Assembly (NCBI RefSeq): GCF_006717075.1
Contig: NZ_VFQC01000001.1
Location: 930,001 to 994,000 of the forward strand
DNA length: 64,000 nucleotides
Reading direction: 5' to 3'
Source of the DNA: Haloactinospora alba
GTDB taxonomy: Bacteria; Actinomycetota; Actinomycetes; Streptosporangiales; Streptosporangiaceae
The number at the start of each line of letters is the position of its first letter. The first letter of the stretch is position 1. The notes under the pieces were generated by a model. The model was not told where the DNA came from, searched no databases, and saw only the letters and a program-made list of their open reading frames with translations. This document shows positions 8,349-18,194 of this stretch, piece by piece. Both the position numbers and the translations under genes were made by a program.

Positions 8349-9641
8349 ATGGATCCGATCGACATCATCACCACCAAGCGCGACGGCGGCGAACTGTCCC
8401 CGGAGCAGATCGACTGGATCATCGGCGCCTACGCGAACGGCGACGACACGACGCCCCGGGTGGCCGACGAGCAGATGGCCGCGTTGGCCATGGCCATCCT
8501 GTGGCGCGGTATGACGCGTGCGGAACTCAGCGGGTGGACCGCGGCGATGCTGCGCTCCGGGAAGCGACTGGACTTCACCGGTCTGGAGCGCCCCACCGTC
8601 GACAAGCACTCCACCGGCGGGGTGGGGGACGCGATCACCGTCGCGCTGACCCCGACAGTGGTCGCGTGCGGCGCTGCGGTACCGCAGCTCTCCGGCCGCG
8701 GTCTGGGGCACACCGGGGGAACACTGGACAAACTCGAGTCGGTTCCCGGCTGGCGGAGCGACCTCTCCCCAACGGAGATGCGCCGTGTGCTGGAGGACGT
8801 CGGAGGTGTGGTCTGCGCTCCCGGTCCGGAGCTCGCACCGGCGGACCGCCGCCTCTACGCGCTGCGGGACGCCACGGCAACGGTGGATTCCCTGCCGCTG
8901 ATCGCGAGCTCCGTCATGTCCAAGAAACTCGCGGAGGGAACGGGGGCTCTCGTACTCGACGTCAAGGTGGGATCCGGCGCGTTCATGCCGGACACGGGCA
9001 GCGCACGGGAACTCGCCCAGACCATGGTCGACCTCGGCGCCGACCACGGTGTGCCGACGAGAGCGCTGCTGACCGCGATGGACACGCCGTTGGGGTACCG
9101 GGTCGGTAACGCCCTGGAGGTCGCCGAGGCGGTGGAGGTCCTCGCGGGAGGTGGCCCCGCCGACATGGTGGAGCTCACCGTCACCCTGGGCAGGGAGATG
9201 CTGGCCGCGGCGGGGATGGACGGCCCCGCAGCCAGGGACCCGGCCGCGGCGTTGGCGGACGGGAGCGCGATGGACACCTGGCGCCGGATGGTACGAGCCC
9301 AGGGCGGCGACCCGATGGCCCCCCTCCCCGAAGCGAGGGAGACCACCCGGATCCTCGTCCCGGAGTCGGGTGAGCTGACCCGACTGGACGCGCGCGCCGT
9401 CGGAGAGGCGGCCCGCAGGTTGGGCGCCGGACGCAGCACGAAGGAGGACTCCGTGTCCCCGGGCGCGGGGATCACGCTGCACGCCAAGCCCGGTGACGAT
9501 GTGCGGGCGGGGAGCCCGCTCGCCACCCTGCACGCCGACGATCCCGCACGGTTCGGTCCGGCCTCCGAGGCCCTCGCCGGTGCCTACGAGGTCGGCGGGA
9601 AGCGGAGAACGTTCCCCCTGGTCGTCGGGAAGCTCGGCTGA
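8349..9641 (+). CDS. deoA: thymidine / pyrimidine-nucleoside phosphorylase
   Basis: A 430-residue phosphorylase that splits thymidine or uridine with phosphate into base and (deoxy)ribose-1-phosphate. It carries the glycosyltransferase-3 signature near residue 115 (SGRGLGHTGGTLDKLES), the phosphate loop KHSTGGVGD, and the C-terminal PYNP domain (GAGITLHAKPGDDVRAG). Length agrees with DeoA/Pdp. It is the last gene of the nucleoside operon, 10 nt after cdd. Thymidine-only versus broader pyrimidine specificity cannot be decided by eye. Confidence 0.94.
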   Translation: MDPIDIITTKRDGGELSPEQIDWIIGAYANGDDTTPRVADEQMAALAMAILWRGMTRAELSGWTAAMLRSGKRLDFTGLERPTVDKHSTGGVGDAITVALTPTVVACGAAVPQLSGRGLGHTGGTLDKLESVPGWRSDLSPTEMRRVLEDVGGVVCAPGPELAPADRRLYALRDATATVDSLPLIASSVMSKKLAEGTGALVLDVKVGSGAFMPDTGSARELAQTMVDLGADHGVPTRALLTAMDTPLGYRVGNALEVAEAVEVLAGGGPADMVELTVTLGREMLAAAGMDGPAARDPAAALADGSAMDTWRRMVRAQGGDPMAPLPEARETTRILVPESGELTRLDARAVGEAARRLGAGRSTKEDSVSPGAGITLHAKPGDDVRAGSPLATLHADDPARFGPASEALAGAYEVGGKRRTFPLVVGKLG

Positions 9642-9654
9642 GGAGGAGTCCTCA
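9639..9654. terminator. short palindrome shared by two convergent stop codons
   Basis: TGAGGA-GGAG-TCCTCA: a 6-bp stem whose outer ends are the TGA of deoA and the TGA of the minus-strand gene at 9652. It is the only sequence between the two genes, so any shared terminator must lie here. The stem is short and has no T-run. Confidence 0.4.
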
Positions 9655-10167
9655 GTTACCGGTTCCCGGGCCGAACGGGGCCGGTGGGGGAACCGACACG
9701 TAGGCCGCTGCGGACCCGATGAGGAAGAGCACCCCGACGAGGACGCACGCCGCGGCGACCCACTGGGCCCAGGGGCGGCTGGCCGGTCCGTTCATCCCCA
9801 GGCTGACCGCACCGAGAAGCACACCGAGCACGACGGTGACACCGTCGCCCAGGATCACCGAACTGACGACCGAGCTCTGACTCTGGGCCGTCACGCTCGC
9901 GAGCATCTCAGCGAGCCGGGTGCCCACCAGCCCGGCCCCGGTCGCCAGAAGCGCGGCCACGCTGAACGACTCCGCGCTGAGTATCCCACCCGCCGGGGGC
10001 GCCGCCCCGAAACCGGCGGAGTGTTCCGTGGTTTCCTCCTCGTCCTCGACGGGTTCGGTCGTCCCGTCCGTGTTGTCCCCTTCCGTGTGGGGAGCGGCCA
10101 TCTCGGGCCTGCCGGAGGGGTCCGCCCCGGCGGCTCCGTTGTCCTCGTTGTTCGTACCGGTGTTCAT
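9652..10167 (-). CDS. small membrane protein of unknown function
   Basis: A 171-residue protein I do not recognise. Residues 1-60 are acidic and low-complexity (EPVEDEEETTEHS). Then come about three hydrophobic segments: SFSVAALLATGAGLVGTRLA, a VILGDGVTVVLGVLLGAV stretch and VAAACVLVGVLFLIGSAAAY. It ends in a Pro/Gly-rich tail. The ATG at 10167 lies 8 nt after TACGTT on the minus strand, so a leaderless mRNA is possible. It follows the acyl-CoA oxidase gene on the same strand by 82 nt. Confidence 0.7.
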   Translation of the reverse strand: MNTGTNNEDNGAAGADPSGRPEMAAPHTEGDNTDGTTEPVEDEEETTEHSAGFGAAPPAGGILSAESFSVAALLATGAGLVGTRLAEMLASVTAQSQSSVVSSVILGDGVTVVLGVLLGAVSLGMNGPASRPWAQWVAAACVLVGVLFLIGSAAAYVSVPPPAPFGPGTGN

Positions 10168-10249
10168 GGGTGCACAACGTACCCGCTGTGCGGGTTCCGG
10201 CCGCCCGCGTACGCGCCGGTGGCCCGAACCGTTTCCGGATCCCTACGGG

Positions 10250-12202
10250 TCACCCCTCGCGGGAGTGCTGGCGCTGTCGCTCCGCGCCCAGGGCGATGGG
10301 GGCGGCGAGCCACTCGTCGGGCAACCCGAACCCGGCCGTGAGGGAGACGGCGTGCGGACGCAGCTCGCGGCAGAGCTCGTTGACCGACTGGGTCACGGCC
10401 TTGGCACGGGGCGGTGCCAGACGCTCGTGTTCCAGGAACCAGGCGCGGTCCGACTCCACGGCGGACAGCGCGTACAGGTCGCACACCCGTTCCAGCACGG
10501 CGGCGGTGTCGGGGTCGGAGCAGCGGTCGATGGCAGCGAGGAACGCCTCCAGCGCGATGCGTTCGATATGCGCCCGGCCGGCGTGCACGAGGTGATCCTG
10601 CGCGCCGTTGACGACGTCGAACGCCTCCGGCCCGGAGGAGTCGGCCCGGCGCAGCCGGCGGGCCAACCCCTCCACGATGTGTCTCTCCCGGTCCTCCAGC
10701 AGCCTGAGCTGCCATCCCCGATCGTGGAGGTCCTCTCCCTCGTCGCGCCGTGGTGACGCGCTGACGAGCCGTTCGATCAGTGACCGTGCCGCGGTGCGTT
10801 CGATGAGGGCCCCCACGAACCGGCCTGTCACGAACCTCGCCATCGCCAGGGGGTCGAGGTCGCCGAACGCGTCCCGGTAGTGCGTGAGCAGCGCCCGGGC
10901 GGTGAGCTGGAGCAGGACCGTGTTGTCGCCCTCGAACGTCGTGAACACGTCCGTGTCCGCCCGGAGTTCCGTGAGCCGGTTCTCCGCCAGGTAGCCGGCA
11001 CCGCCGCACGCCTCGCGGCACGTCTGGATGGTCTCACTGGCGTGCCACGTGGCCATTGCCTTGATCCCGGCCGCCCGCGCTTCCAGTTCCCGCTGGCCGT
11101 GCTCGTCCAACGGCCTCTCACCCACCGCGCTGTCGTGCAGGGTGGTGACGAGTTCCTCCTGGGCGAAGTGTAGCGCGTAGGTGCGGGCGAGTGCGGGAAG
11201 GAGGCGGCGCTGGTGGGAGAGGTAGTCCAGTAGCACGACCTCCTCACCGGTGTCGGGCCGGGGGAACTGGCGGCGGGTGTCGCCGTAGCGCACCGCGATG
11301 TCCAGCGCGGCCTTGCTGGCGCTTCCGGCGCCGCCGGCGACACTGATCCGCCCCCGCACCAGGGTGCCCAGCATGGTGAAGAACCGCCGGTTCGGGTTCG
11401 TTATGGGGCTGGTGTAACTCCCGTCGGGTGCGACGTCACCGTAGCGGTTGAGCAGCGCCGTCCTGGGAACCCGGACACGGTCGAACCACAGGCGTCCGTT
11501 GTCCACCCCGTTCAGCCCGCCCTTGGGGCCGCAGTCCTCGATCCGTACGCCGGGCTGCGGCCGGTCCTCCGAGTCCCGGATCGGGACCAGAATCGCATGC
11601 ACACCGTGGGACTGCCCGCACGACGACAGCTGGGCGAAGACCACGGCCATCCGGCCGTCCCGGGCGGCGTTGCCGATGTAGTCCTTGCGGGCCGCCTCGT
11701 CCGGAGTGTGGACGACGAACTCCTCGGTGTCCGTGTCGTAGTCGGCCGTGGTGCGGATCCGCTGCACGTCGGAACCGTGGCCGGTCTCGGTCATGGCGAA
11801 GCAGCCCAGAAGCTCCAGGGACATCAGAGGCGGCAGGTACTCGGCATGGTGCCGCTGGGTACCCAGCGCGTGGACGGCGCCGCCGAACAACCCCCACTGG
11901 ACTCCCACCTTGACCATGAGGGAGAGGTCGCACACCAGCATCTCGAAGGCCACGATCGCGGCGCCCGCGTCGCCGCTTCCCCCGTGCTCCCGAGGGAAAC
12001 CGTGCCCGGGAACGCTGGTGGTGGCCAGTTCCCGCAGTTGCCGCAGCACGCGTTGCCGGTGGGCGTCCGTCCCGATACCGGCCACCGGGACGAACGGTTC
12101 CCCGCGCAGGAACCCCCGCAGCTCGTCACGTACCCCCGCCCACCGTCCGTCCACGAGCTCACGCAGCGCCGCGCCGTCCAACCGGTGCTCAGAGACAGTC
12201 AT
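10250..12202 (-). CDS. acyl-CoA dehydrogenase / acyl-CoA oxidase family protein
   Basis: A 650-residue FAD enzyme for the first alpha-beta desaturation of acyl-CoA. The length, about 1.6 times a classic dehydrogenase, and the two-part C-terminal half match the acyl-CoA oxidase (ACOX) subgroup. Visible motifs: CFAMTETGHGSDVQRI for flavin/substrate contact, a GGAGYLAENRL stretch, and FTTFEGDNTVLLQL, where the Glu aligns with the ACOX catalytic base. The ATG at 12202 follows GGGGGG; longer reading upstream loses family similarity. Whether electrons go to oxygen or to an electron-transfer flavoprotein is unknown. Confidence 0.9.
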   Translation of the reverse strand: MTVSEHRLDGAALRELVDGRWAGVRDELRGFLRGEPFVPVAGIGTDAHRQRVLRQLRELATTSVPGHGFPREHGGSGDAGAAIVAFEMLVCDLSLMVKVGVQWGLFGGAVHALGTQRHHAEYLPPLMSLELLGCFAMTETGHGSDVQRIRTTADYDTDTEEFVVHTPDEAARKDYIGNAARDGRMAVVFAQLSSCGQSHGVHAILVPIRDSEDRPQPGVRIEDCGPKGGLNGVDNGRLWFDRVRVPRTALLNRYGDVAPDGSYTSPITNPNRRFFTMLGTLVRGRISVAGGAGSASKAALDIAVRYGDTRRQFPRPDTGEEVVLLDYLSHQRRLLPALARTYALHFAQEELVTTLHDSAVGERPLDEHGQRELEARAAGIKAMATWHASETIQTCREACGGAGYLAENRLTELRADTDVFTTFEGDNTVLLQLTARALLTHYRDAFGDLDPLAMARFVTGRFVGALIERTAARSLIERLVSASPRRDEGEDLHDRGWQLRLLEDRERHIVEGLARRLRRADSSGPEAFDVVNGAQDHLVHAGRAHIERIALEAFLAAIDRCSDPDTAAVLERVCDLYALSAVESDRAWFLEHERLAPPRAKAVTQSVNELCRELRPHAVSLTAGFGLPDEWLAAPIALGAERQRQHSREG

Positions 12203-12253
12203 AGCGACCCCCCATCTCACGTCATGCCTGTCGTAGCACGCGTTGACGAAAAC

Positions 12254-12405
12254 AAGGGAGGTTACACGCGATGTGGGAAGAACTCTTCCCATGGACACCA
12301 CATACGCGAACGAAGAGCAACAGAACGGTGAGCGAGGAACCGGCGCGAACAACACAGCTCGGACCGACGTCCGGGAGGCGTCCCCCCAGGACATCGACGC
12401 CATAG
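12254..12405 (+). other. strong ribosome site and 44-codon overlapping ORF ahead of the acetyltransferase
   Basis: AAGGGAGGT (12254-12262) sits 8 nt before ATG 12271, better than almost any other ribosome site here. That ATG opens a 44-codon frame (begins MWEELFPW) ending TAG 12405. It overlaps, out of frame, the acetyltransferase start at 12291, which itself lacks a good ribosome site. GGGAAG and CTTCCC flank the acetyltransferase start as a small inverted repeat. It could be a leader peptide, or an evolved frameshift at the 5' end. Confidence 0.35.
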
Positions 12406-12836
12406 TGGAACTGGGAGGCCAGCGTCGGGAGCGGTACCAGCGCCACGCGGCCCGCCCGTGGTCCCCCGTGGCGGACGCGAGGAACCGGCACCGCACCCGC
12501 CTGGAGGAGCTGGTGGACGACCCGCGCTCCGTGGCACTGGTGGCCGTCCGGGACGGGAAGCTGCGCGGGTACCTGTGCTGCACGCTCGTCACACCCCCGG
12601 ACCTGTACGAGCCGGGCGGTCCGGTCGGGCGTGTGGAGGACTTCGCCGTGTCCGGTTCCCGGGAGTGGACACTCTCGGCGCAGGCGCTGTTCGCGGCGGT
12701 TCGGCGACGGCTGCGCGAGTCCGGGGCGGTGAGCGTGCTCGTGACGACGGACGGGTGCGACTCCGCGGAGCGGGCGTTCCTCTGGCGGATGGGGATGTCG
12801 CTGGAGTCCGAGCAGTACCGGATGAGTGTCGAGTGA
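12291..12836 (+). CDS. GNAT-like N-acetyltransferase
   Basis: A 181-residue protein with a disordered, Asn/Glu/Gly-rich first 25 residues, then a GNAT-like fold (TDVREASPQDIDAIVEL, VALVAVRDGKLRGYLCCTLV, GRVEDFAVSGS, then a helix and GAVSVLVTTDG). The acetyl-CoA loop is atypical, so the family call is moderate and the substrate unknown. The ATG at 12291 is the first in-frame ATG, but a strong ribosome site upstream serves another frame. It diverges from the acyl-CoA oxidase gene. Confidence 0.7.
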   Translation: MDTTYANEEQQNGERGTGANNTARTDVREASPQDIDAIVELGGQRRERYQRHAARPWSPVADARNRHRTRLEELVDDPRSVALVAVRDGKLRGYLCCTLVTPPDLYEPGGPVGRVEDFAVSGSREWTLSAQALFAAVRRRLRESGAVSVLVTTDGCDSAERAFLWRMGMSLESEQYRMSVE

Positions 12837-12970
12837 CCAACATCACGCCGGCGAGTGCCCCGGGTGTGCCGGGAGCGCCGGGCCCCTTCCCACTGGGGAC
12901 CCGTCGCGGAGGTTCTCGACCACGGGAACGTGGGCACGTTTAGTGAGTGCGTCCGATCAAGGAGTGACCC

Positions 12971-14176
12971 GTGGCCTATTTGACCGAAGCCGACGTGCAG
13001 GACTACGTCAACGGGATCTGTTTCAAGACCGGCCCTCCCGGGAAAGTCGGTGCCGAACTCGAGTGGCTCGTTACCGACCCCGAACAACCGCGCTCCCCTG
13101 TCCCTCTCGACCAGCTCGTTCCCCTCATCGAGCAGGCCGGCGCCCCGCCGTCGGGAAGCACCGTCAGCTACGAACCCGGCGGCCAGCTCGAGGTCAGCTC
13201 ACCTCCGTTACCGGGCCCGGCCTGGGCGCACACCGCCCTCAACACCGACCTCGCACATATCCAGAAACACCTGCGCGACGCGGGACTGTGCCTCGACGGC
13301 TACGGGCTGGACCCGCACCGTTCGCTCTCGCGCCAGCTCACCCTTCCCCGCTACGCGGCCATGGAGCGTTACTTCGACGCCGCGGGAACGGCCAGCGGAC
13401 GCACCATGATGTGCAGTACCGCCTCCATCCAGGTGTGCCTGGACATCGGGGCCGACCCGGCCGACGCCGCGCACCGCTGGAGCCTGGTCCACCGACTCGG
13501 CCCCATGCTCGTGGCCGCCTTCGCGAACTCCCCCCTGTGGCGCGGCCGCCCCACCGGATGGCGTTCCACCCGGTGGACGGTGTGGGCCGCCCTCGACTCG
13601 TCACGCACCCGTCCCGTCCCCAGCACCGACCCGGTCGCCTCGTGGACGCGCTACGTCCTGGAAGCGCAGCTCATGACGATCCGGGAGGAGAACGGGCCAG
13701 GGATCACCTCCCCCGGTATGACGTTCAGCGAATGGCTGTCCTGCGGCCGCCCCAGAAGGCCGGAACCCGACGACCTCGTGCACCACATGAGCACCCTGTT
13801 TCCCCCGGTGCGGCCGCGCGGTTGGCTGGAACTGCGCATGATCGACTCCCTGCCGGAACACTGGTGGCCGGTTCCGGTCGCGGTGACGGCGGCGCTCCTC
13901 GACGACCCGAGGGCGGCCCTGGCCGCGACCGAGGCGACCGAACGGGTGCCCGGCTGCACCTCGCCGGGAACGTGGCTCACCGCCGCTCGCAGCGCCCTGA
14001 CGGACCCCGATCTCGCCGCGTGCGCCCGGTCCTGCTTCGCCGCTGCCAGTGAGGCCCTTTCCCGTATGGGAGCGGCCGACCTCGCCACCCTTGTCGACGC
14101 CTACCGAGAACGCTTCGTCGAACGCGGACGGTGTCCGGCCGACGACCTCCTGGACGCGGAAGGAGCATTCGCTTGA
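12971..14176 (+). CDS. egtA: ergothioneine biosynthesis glutamate-cysteine ligase EgtA
   Basis: A 401-residue GCS2-family ligase making gamma-glutamylcysteine, the sulfur donor for ergothioneine. Family features: GAELEWLV near residue 28, SYEPGGQLEVSSPP near 65, GRTMMCSTASIQVCLDIG near 142, and GITSPGMTFSEWL. GTG 12971 follows AAGGAGTGA at a good distance. Its stop overlaps the TTG of egtB (TTGA), so it begins an egtABCD operon. A -10-like TTTAGT at 12939-12944 may be its promoter. Confidence 0.93.
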   Translation: MAYLTEADVQDYVNGICFKTGPPGKVGAELEWLVTDPEQPRSPVPLDQLVPLIEQAGAPPSGSTVSYEPGGQLEVSSPPLPGPAWAHTALNTDLAHIQKHLRDAGLCLDGYGLDPHRSLSRQLTLPRYAAMERYFDAAGTASGRTMMCSTASIQVCLDIGADPADAAHRWSLVHRLGPMLVAAFANSPLWRGRPTGWRSTRWTVWAALDSSRTRPVPSTDPVASWTRYVLEAQLMTIREENGPGITSPGMTFSEWLSCGRPRRPEPDDLVHHMSTLFPPVRPRGWLELRMIDSLPEHWWPVPVAVTAALLDDPRAALAATEATERVPGCTSPGTWLTAARSALTDPDLAACARSCFAAASEALSRMGAADLATLVDAYRERFVERGRCPADDLLDAEGAFA

Positions 14177-15519
14177 GTAGCCACCCTCCCACGCACTCCG
14201 ACACCGCAGACCGGATGCGGGAACGCATCGCCACGGAACTCGACCGCGGCCGCCGACGCAGCCAGGGACTCACCGTCGACGCGCTCGATGAGGAGGAGCT
14301 CACCGCCCAGCACTCCCCGCTCATGTCGCCGCTGGTCTGGGACCTCGCCCACGTCGGCAACTACGAGGAGCAGTGGCTCGTCCGCGCCGCGGCCGGCCAG
14401 GAAGCCCTGCGGCCCGACATCGACATCCTCTACGACGCGTTCGAGAATCCGCGCGCCGACCGGGTCTCCCTGCCGCTGCTGTCCCCGCGCGAGGCCCAGG
14501 ACTACAACGCGCGTGTCCGCTCCCGTGTGCTGGACGCGTTGGAGAGAGCCCCGATGGAGGGCGGGTCCCCGCTGTTGGGCAGCGGGTTCGTCTACCACAT
14601 GGTGATCCAGCACGAGCACCAGCACGACGAGACGATGCTGGCCACCCACCAGCTACGGAGCGGTGACCCGGTGCTCGCCGGAGCGGCCGACCCGGCTCCG
14701 GTGGTCAGGACCGAGCCGCCCCGCGGCGAGGTCCTCGTCGAGGCGGGGCCGTTCACCATGGGAACCAGCGACGACCCCTGGGCCTACGACAACGAGCGCC
14801 CCGCACACACCGTGGACCTGCCCGCGTTCTGGATCGACGCCAGCGCCGTCACCAACGCCGCCTACCTGGAGTTCATGTCCGACGGTGGCTACGACGATCC
14901 GCGCTGGTGGACCGAGGAGGGGTGGAACTGGCGTCTGAGCTCCGGGAAACAGGCACCGGCGTTCTGGAGCCGTACGGGCGACCGGTGGTTCCGGCGCCGG
15001 TTCGGCCTGCTGGAGCCCGTCCCCGCGCACGAACCGGTGCAGCACGTCTCCTTCCACGAGGCCCAGGCCTACGCCTGCTGGGCCGGGAAGCGCCTGCCCA
15101 CCGAAGCGGAGTGGGAGAAGGCCGTCCGGCACGACCCCGCTACGGGGGCCGCGCAGCGCTTCCCGTGGGGGTGGGAGGAACCCGGCGAGCGCCACGCGAA
15201 CCTCGGCCAGCGGACACTGCGCCCCGCCCCGGCCGGCGCGTTCCCCGCGGGGGTCTCTCCCCGCGGCGTGTGGCAGTCCCTGGGCGACGTCTGGGAGTGG
15301 ACCTCGACCGCATTCGCCGGCTACCCCGGATTCCGGGCCTTCCCCTACCCCGAGTACTCCGAGGTGTTCTTCAACGGTCAGTACCGGGTCCTACGCGGAG
15401 GTTCCTGGGCGACCCACCCGACCTCGGTGCGGGCGACGTTCCGCAACTGGGACTTCCCCAGCAGGCGGCAGGTATTCGCCGGCTTCCGCTGCGCGCGCGA
15501 CGCCGGGGAGGCGGAATGA
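14173..15519 (+). CDS. egtB: ergothioneine sulfoxide synthase EgtB
   Basis: A 448-residue non-haem iron enzyme joining gamma-glutamylcysteine to hercynine with oxygen. The DinB-like N-terminal half supplies ligands: H60 in DLAHVGNYEE and H147/H151 in HEHQHDETM, with the four-residue spacing known for EgtB. The C-terminal half is an FGE-sulfatase domain (GPFTMGTSDD, PTEAEWEKA, GDVWEWTSTAF, RVLRGGSWA, RNWDFP). The TTG start overlaps the egtA stop; ATG 14215 is an alternative that would remove 14 residues. Confidence 0.95.
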   Translation: MSSHPPTHSDTADRMRERIATELDRGRRRSQGLTVDALDEEELTAQHSPLMSPLVWDLAHVGNYEEQWLVRAAAGQEALRPDIDILYDAFENPRADRVSLPLLSPREAQDYNARVRSRVLDALERAPMEGGSPLLGSGFVYHMVIQHEHQHDETMLATHQLRSGDPVLAGAADPAPVVRTEPPRGEVLVEAGPFTMGTSDDPWAYDNERPAHTVDLPAFWIDASAVTNAAYLEFMSDGGYDDPRWWTEEGWNWRLSSGKQAPAFWSRTGDRWFRRRFGLLEPVPAHEPVQHVSFHEAQAYACWAGKRLPTEAEWEKAVRHDPATGAAQRFPWGWEEPGERHANLGQRTLRPAPAGAFPAGVSPRGVWQSLGDVWEWTSTAFAGYPGFRAFPYPEYSEVFFNGQYRVLRGGSWATHPTSVRATFRNWDFPSRRQVFAGFRCARDAGEAE

Positions 15520-15596
15520 GCGAAGCGACCGACCACGGGCACGCCGCGCCCCGCCGCCGGGCCCTCGCACCACGTTCCCGAGCGGGGGTGAGGTAA
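15516..15596 (+). CDS. possible 26-codon ORF between egtB and egtC
   Basis: An ATG overlapping the egtB stop (ATGA) opens a 26-codon frame rich in Arg, Ala and His, ending TAA 5 nt before the egtC ATG. No known family. Its end contains GGGGTGAGGTAA, which acts as the egtC ribosome site. It may simply couple egtC translation to egtB. Confidence 0.25.
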   Translation: MSEATDHGHAAPRRRALAPRSRAGVR

Positions 15597-15601
15597 GCCT
15601 G

Positions 15602-16366
15602 ATGTGCCGACACATGGCCTACACCGGACCGGACGCCACTCTGGCCGACCTTCTCCACAACCATCCCAACTCGCTGTACGCCCAGTCGTACGCGCCCCGT
15701 GAGCAGCGGCACGGAACTGTCAACGCGGACGGGTTCGGCGTGGGCTGGTACGCCCCGGACCACGCCGAACCGTTGCGTTACCGCCGCGCGATGCCGATCT
15801 GGGCGGACTCCTCGTTCCACGACGCCGCCCGGTCGATCCGCTCGTCCTGTGCGGTGGCGGCGGTACGCGACGCCACCCCCGGATTCGGGACGGACGAGTC
15901 GTGCGCGCAACCCTTCCGCGGCGATACCTGGCTGTTCAGCCACAACGGCGCGGTCAAGGACGACGAGGCGCTGCTCGCCCGGTTCGCCGGCCAGCATCCC
16001 ACCGGAGCGCTGGACGCGCGTACCCCGGTCGACTCCGCGCCGCTGTTCGCCCGGGCGCTCTGCCTGTGGCGGGAGGGCACCGGTCTGGGCGACGCTCTGG
16101 CAGCAGTGGTACGCGACGCCCTCTCCTGCTCACCCGGCCGCTACAACCTGCTCGCCTCCGACGGGAGGTACCTGGCCGGGACCGCCGCCGGCGACACGCT
16201 CTACGTCCGGCGCTATCCGGACGCGGCGGGGGGAGGCGTGTGCCTCGCCTCCGAACCCCTGGACAGCGGCCCCGAATGGTGGCCGGTACCCGACAACTCC
16301 CTGGTGACAGCCGACCGCTGGGAGGTCACTGTCACCCCCATCGACACGCTGGACGGGACGACGTGA
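15602..16366 (+). CDS. egtC: gamma-glutamyl hercynylcysteine sulfoxide hydrolase EgtC
   Basis: A 254-residue class II glutamine amidotransferase-type (Ntn) hydrolase that removes the gamma-glutamyl group from the EgtB product. It begins MCRHMAYTGP; Cys2 becomes the N-terminal nucleophile after Met removal. NADGFGVGWY (~41-50) and LFSHNGAVKD (~108) are family motifs. GTGAGG precedes the ATG. Its end overlaps the egtD start (GTGATG). Confidence 0.94.
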   Translation: MCRHMAYTGPDATLADLLHNHPNSLYAQSYAPREQRHGTVNADGFGVGWYAPDHAEPLRYRRAMPIWADSSFHDAARSIRSSCAVAAVRDATPGFGTDESCAQPFRGDTWLFSHNGAVKDDEALLARFAGQHPTGALDARTPVDSAPLFARALCLWREGTGLGDALAAVVRDALSCSPGRYNLLASDGRYLAGTAAGDTLYVRRYPDAAGGGVCLASEPLDSGPEWWPVPDNSLVTADRWEVTVTPIDTLDGTT

Positions 16367-17328
16367 TGTTCTGGACCGACCGCCATCTCACACCCGACGA
16401 CCTCACCAAGACCCTGCGGCGCGACGTGGCCGAGGGACTCGCGGCCGTTCCCAAGACGCTTCCGCCCAAGTGGTTCTACGACCAGCGGGGCAGCGCCCTG
16501 TTCGACCGGATCACCCGCCTGCCCGAGTACTACCCCACCCGCGCCGAACACGCCGCTCTGCACAACCACGCGGGGGAGATCGTCCGCGCCGCCGGTGCCG
16601 ACACCCTCGTGGAGCTGGGCTCCGGATCGGGGGAGAAAACCCGTCTGCTGCTGGAGGCCCTGCGCGCGCGTGCAAGCCTGAACGGTTTCGTCCCGGTCGA
16701 CGTCAGCGGTGAGTTCCTGGAGGAGGCCGCCACCCGCATCGCCGCGGAGTACCCCGACATGCGGGTCCACGTAGCCGTCGCCGACTTCGAACGCCACGCG
16801 CACCTGCTGCCCACGCGCGGGCGGCGGCTGGTGGCGATGCTCGGATCCACCATCGGCAACCAGACACCGGAAGGGCGCCGCGCGCTTCTCGCCGACCTGC
16901 ACGGCACGATGGCCCCAGGGGAGACGCTGCTGCTGGGTCTGGACCTGGTGAAGAGCCGGGAGCGGCTCCTGGCGGCCTACGACGACTCCCGAGGTGTGAC
17001 CGCCGAGTTCAACCGCAACGTCCTGCACGTCGTCAACCGCGGACTGGACGCTGACTTTGAACCGGACGCGTTCGACCACGTCGCCTGCTGGAACGAGGAG
17101 TCCGAATGGGTCGAGATGCGCCTGCGCGCACGAGAGCGCCAGCGTGTCCACCTCACCGCCCTCGACCTCACGGTGGACTTCGCGTCCGGTGAGGACGTAC
17201 GCACCGAGATCTCGGCGAAGTTCCGCAGGGACAGGGTCTCCTCCGAGCTCGCCCGGGCCGGGTTCACGGTGCGCGGTTGGTGGACCGACCCCGGTGAGGA
17301 CTTCGCCCTGGTTCTCGCCGAAGTGTGA
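16363..17328 (+). CDS. egtD: L-histidine N(alpha)-methyltransferase EgtD
   Basis: A 321-residue SAM enzyme that trimethylates histidine to hercynine, the first ergothioneine step. The SAM loop is VELGSGSGEKTR; other family stretches are PPKWFYDQRGSALFDRITRL, EYYPTRAE and MLGSTIGNQTP. GTG 16363 overlaps the egtC stop; ATG 16366 directly follows in frame and may be used instead. Length equals mycobacterial EgtD. No egtE lyase gene follows; dapB is next. Confidence 0.96.
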   Translation: MMFWTDRHLTPDDLTKTLRRDVAEGLAAVPKTLPPKWFYDQRGSALFDRITRLPEYYPTRAEHAALHNHAGEIVRAAGADTLVELGSGSGEKTRLLLEALRARASLNGFVPVDVSGEFLEEAATRIAAEYPDMRVHVAVADFERHAHLLPTRGRRLVAMLGSTIGNQTPEGRRALLADLHGTMAPGETLLLGLDLVKSRERLLAAYDDSRGVTAEFNRNVLHVVNRGLDADFEPDAFDHVACWNEESEWVEMRLRARERQRVHLTALDLTVDFASGEDVRTEISAKFRRDRVSSELARAGFTVRGWWTDPGEDFALVLAEV

Positions 17329-18171
<843 letters not shown>

Positions 18172-18194
18172 GAGCGGGAATCACTGGTGTGGCC

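Noticed and set aside
12203-13087. A long minus-strand reading frame extends the acyl-CoA oxidase upstream by ~295 codons
   Set aside because: The added part is Arg/Ser-rich, has no family similarity, and lies antisense to the acetyltransferase and egtA; a ribosome site supports the start at 12202.
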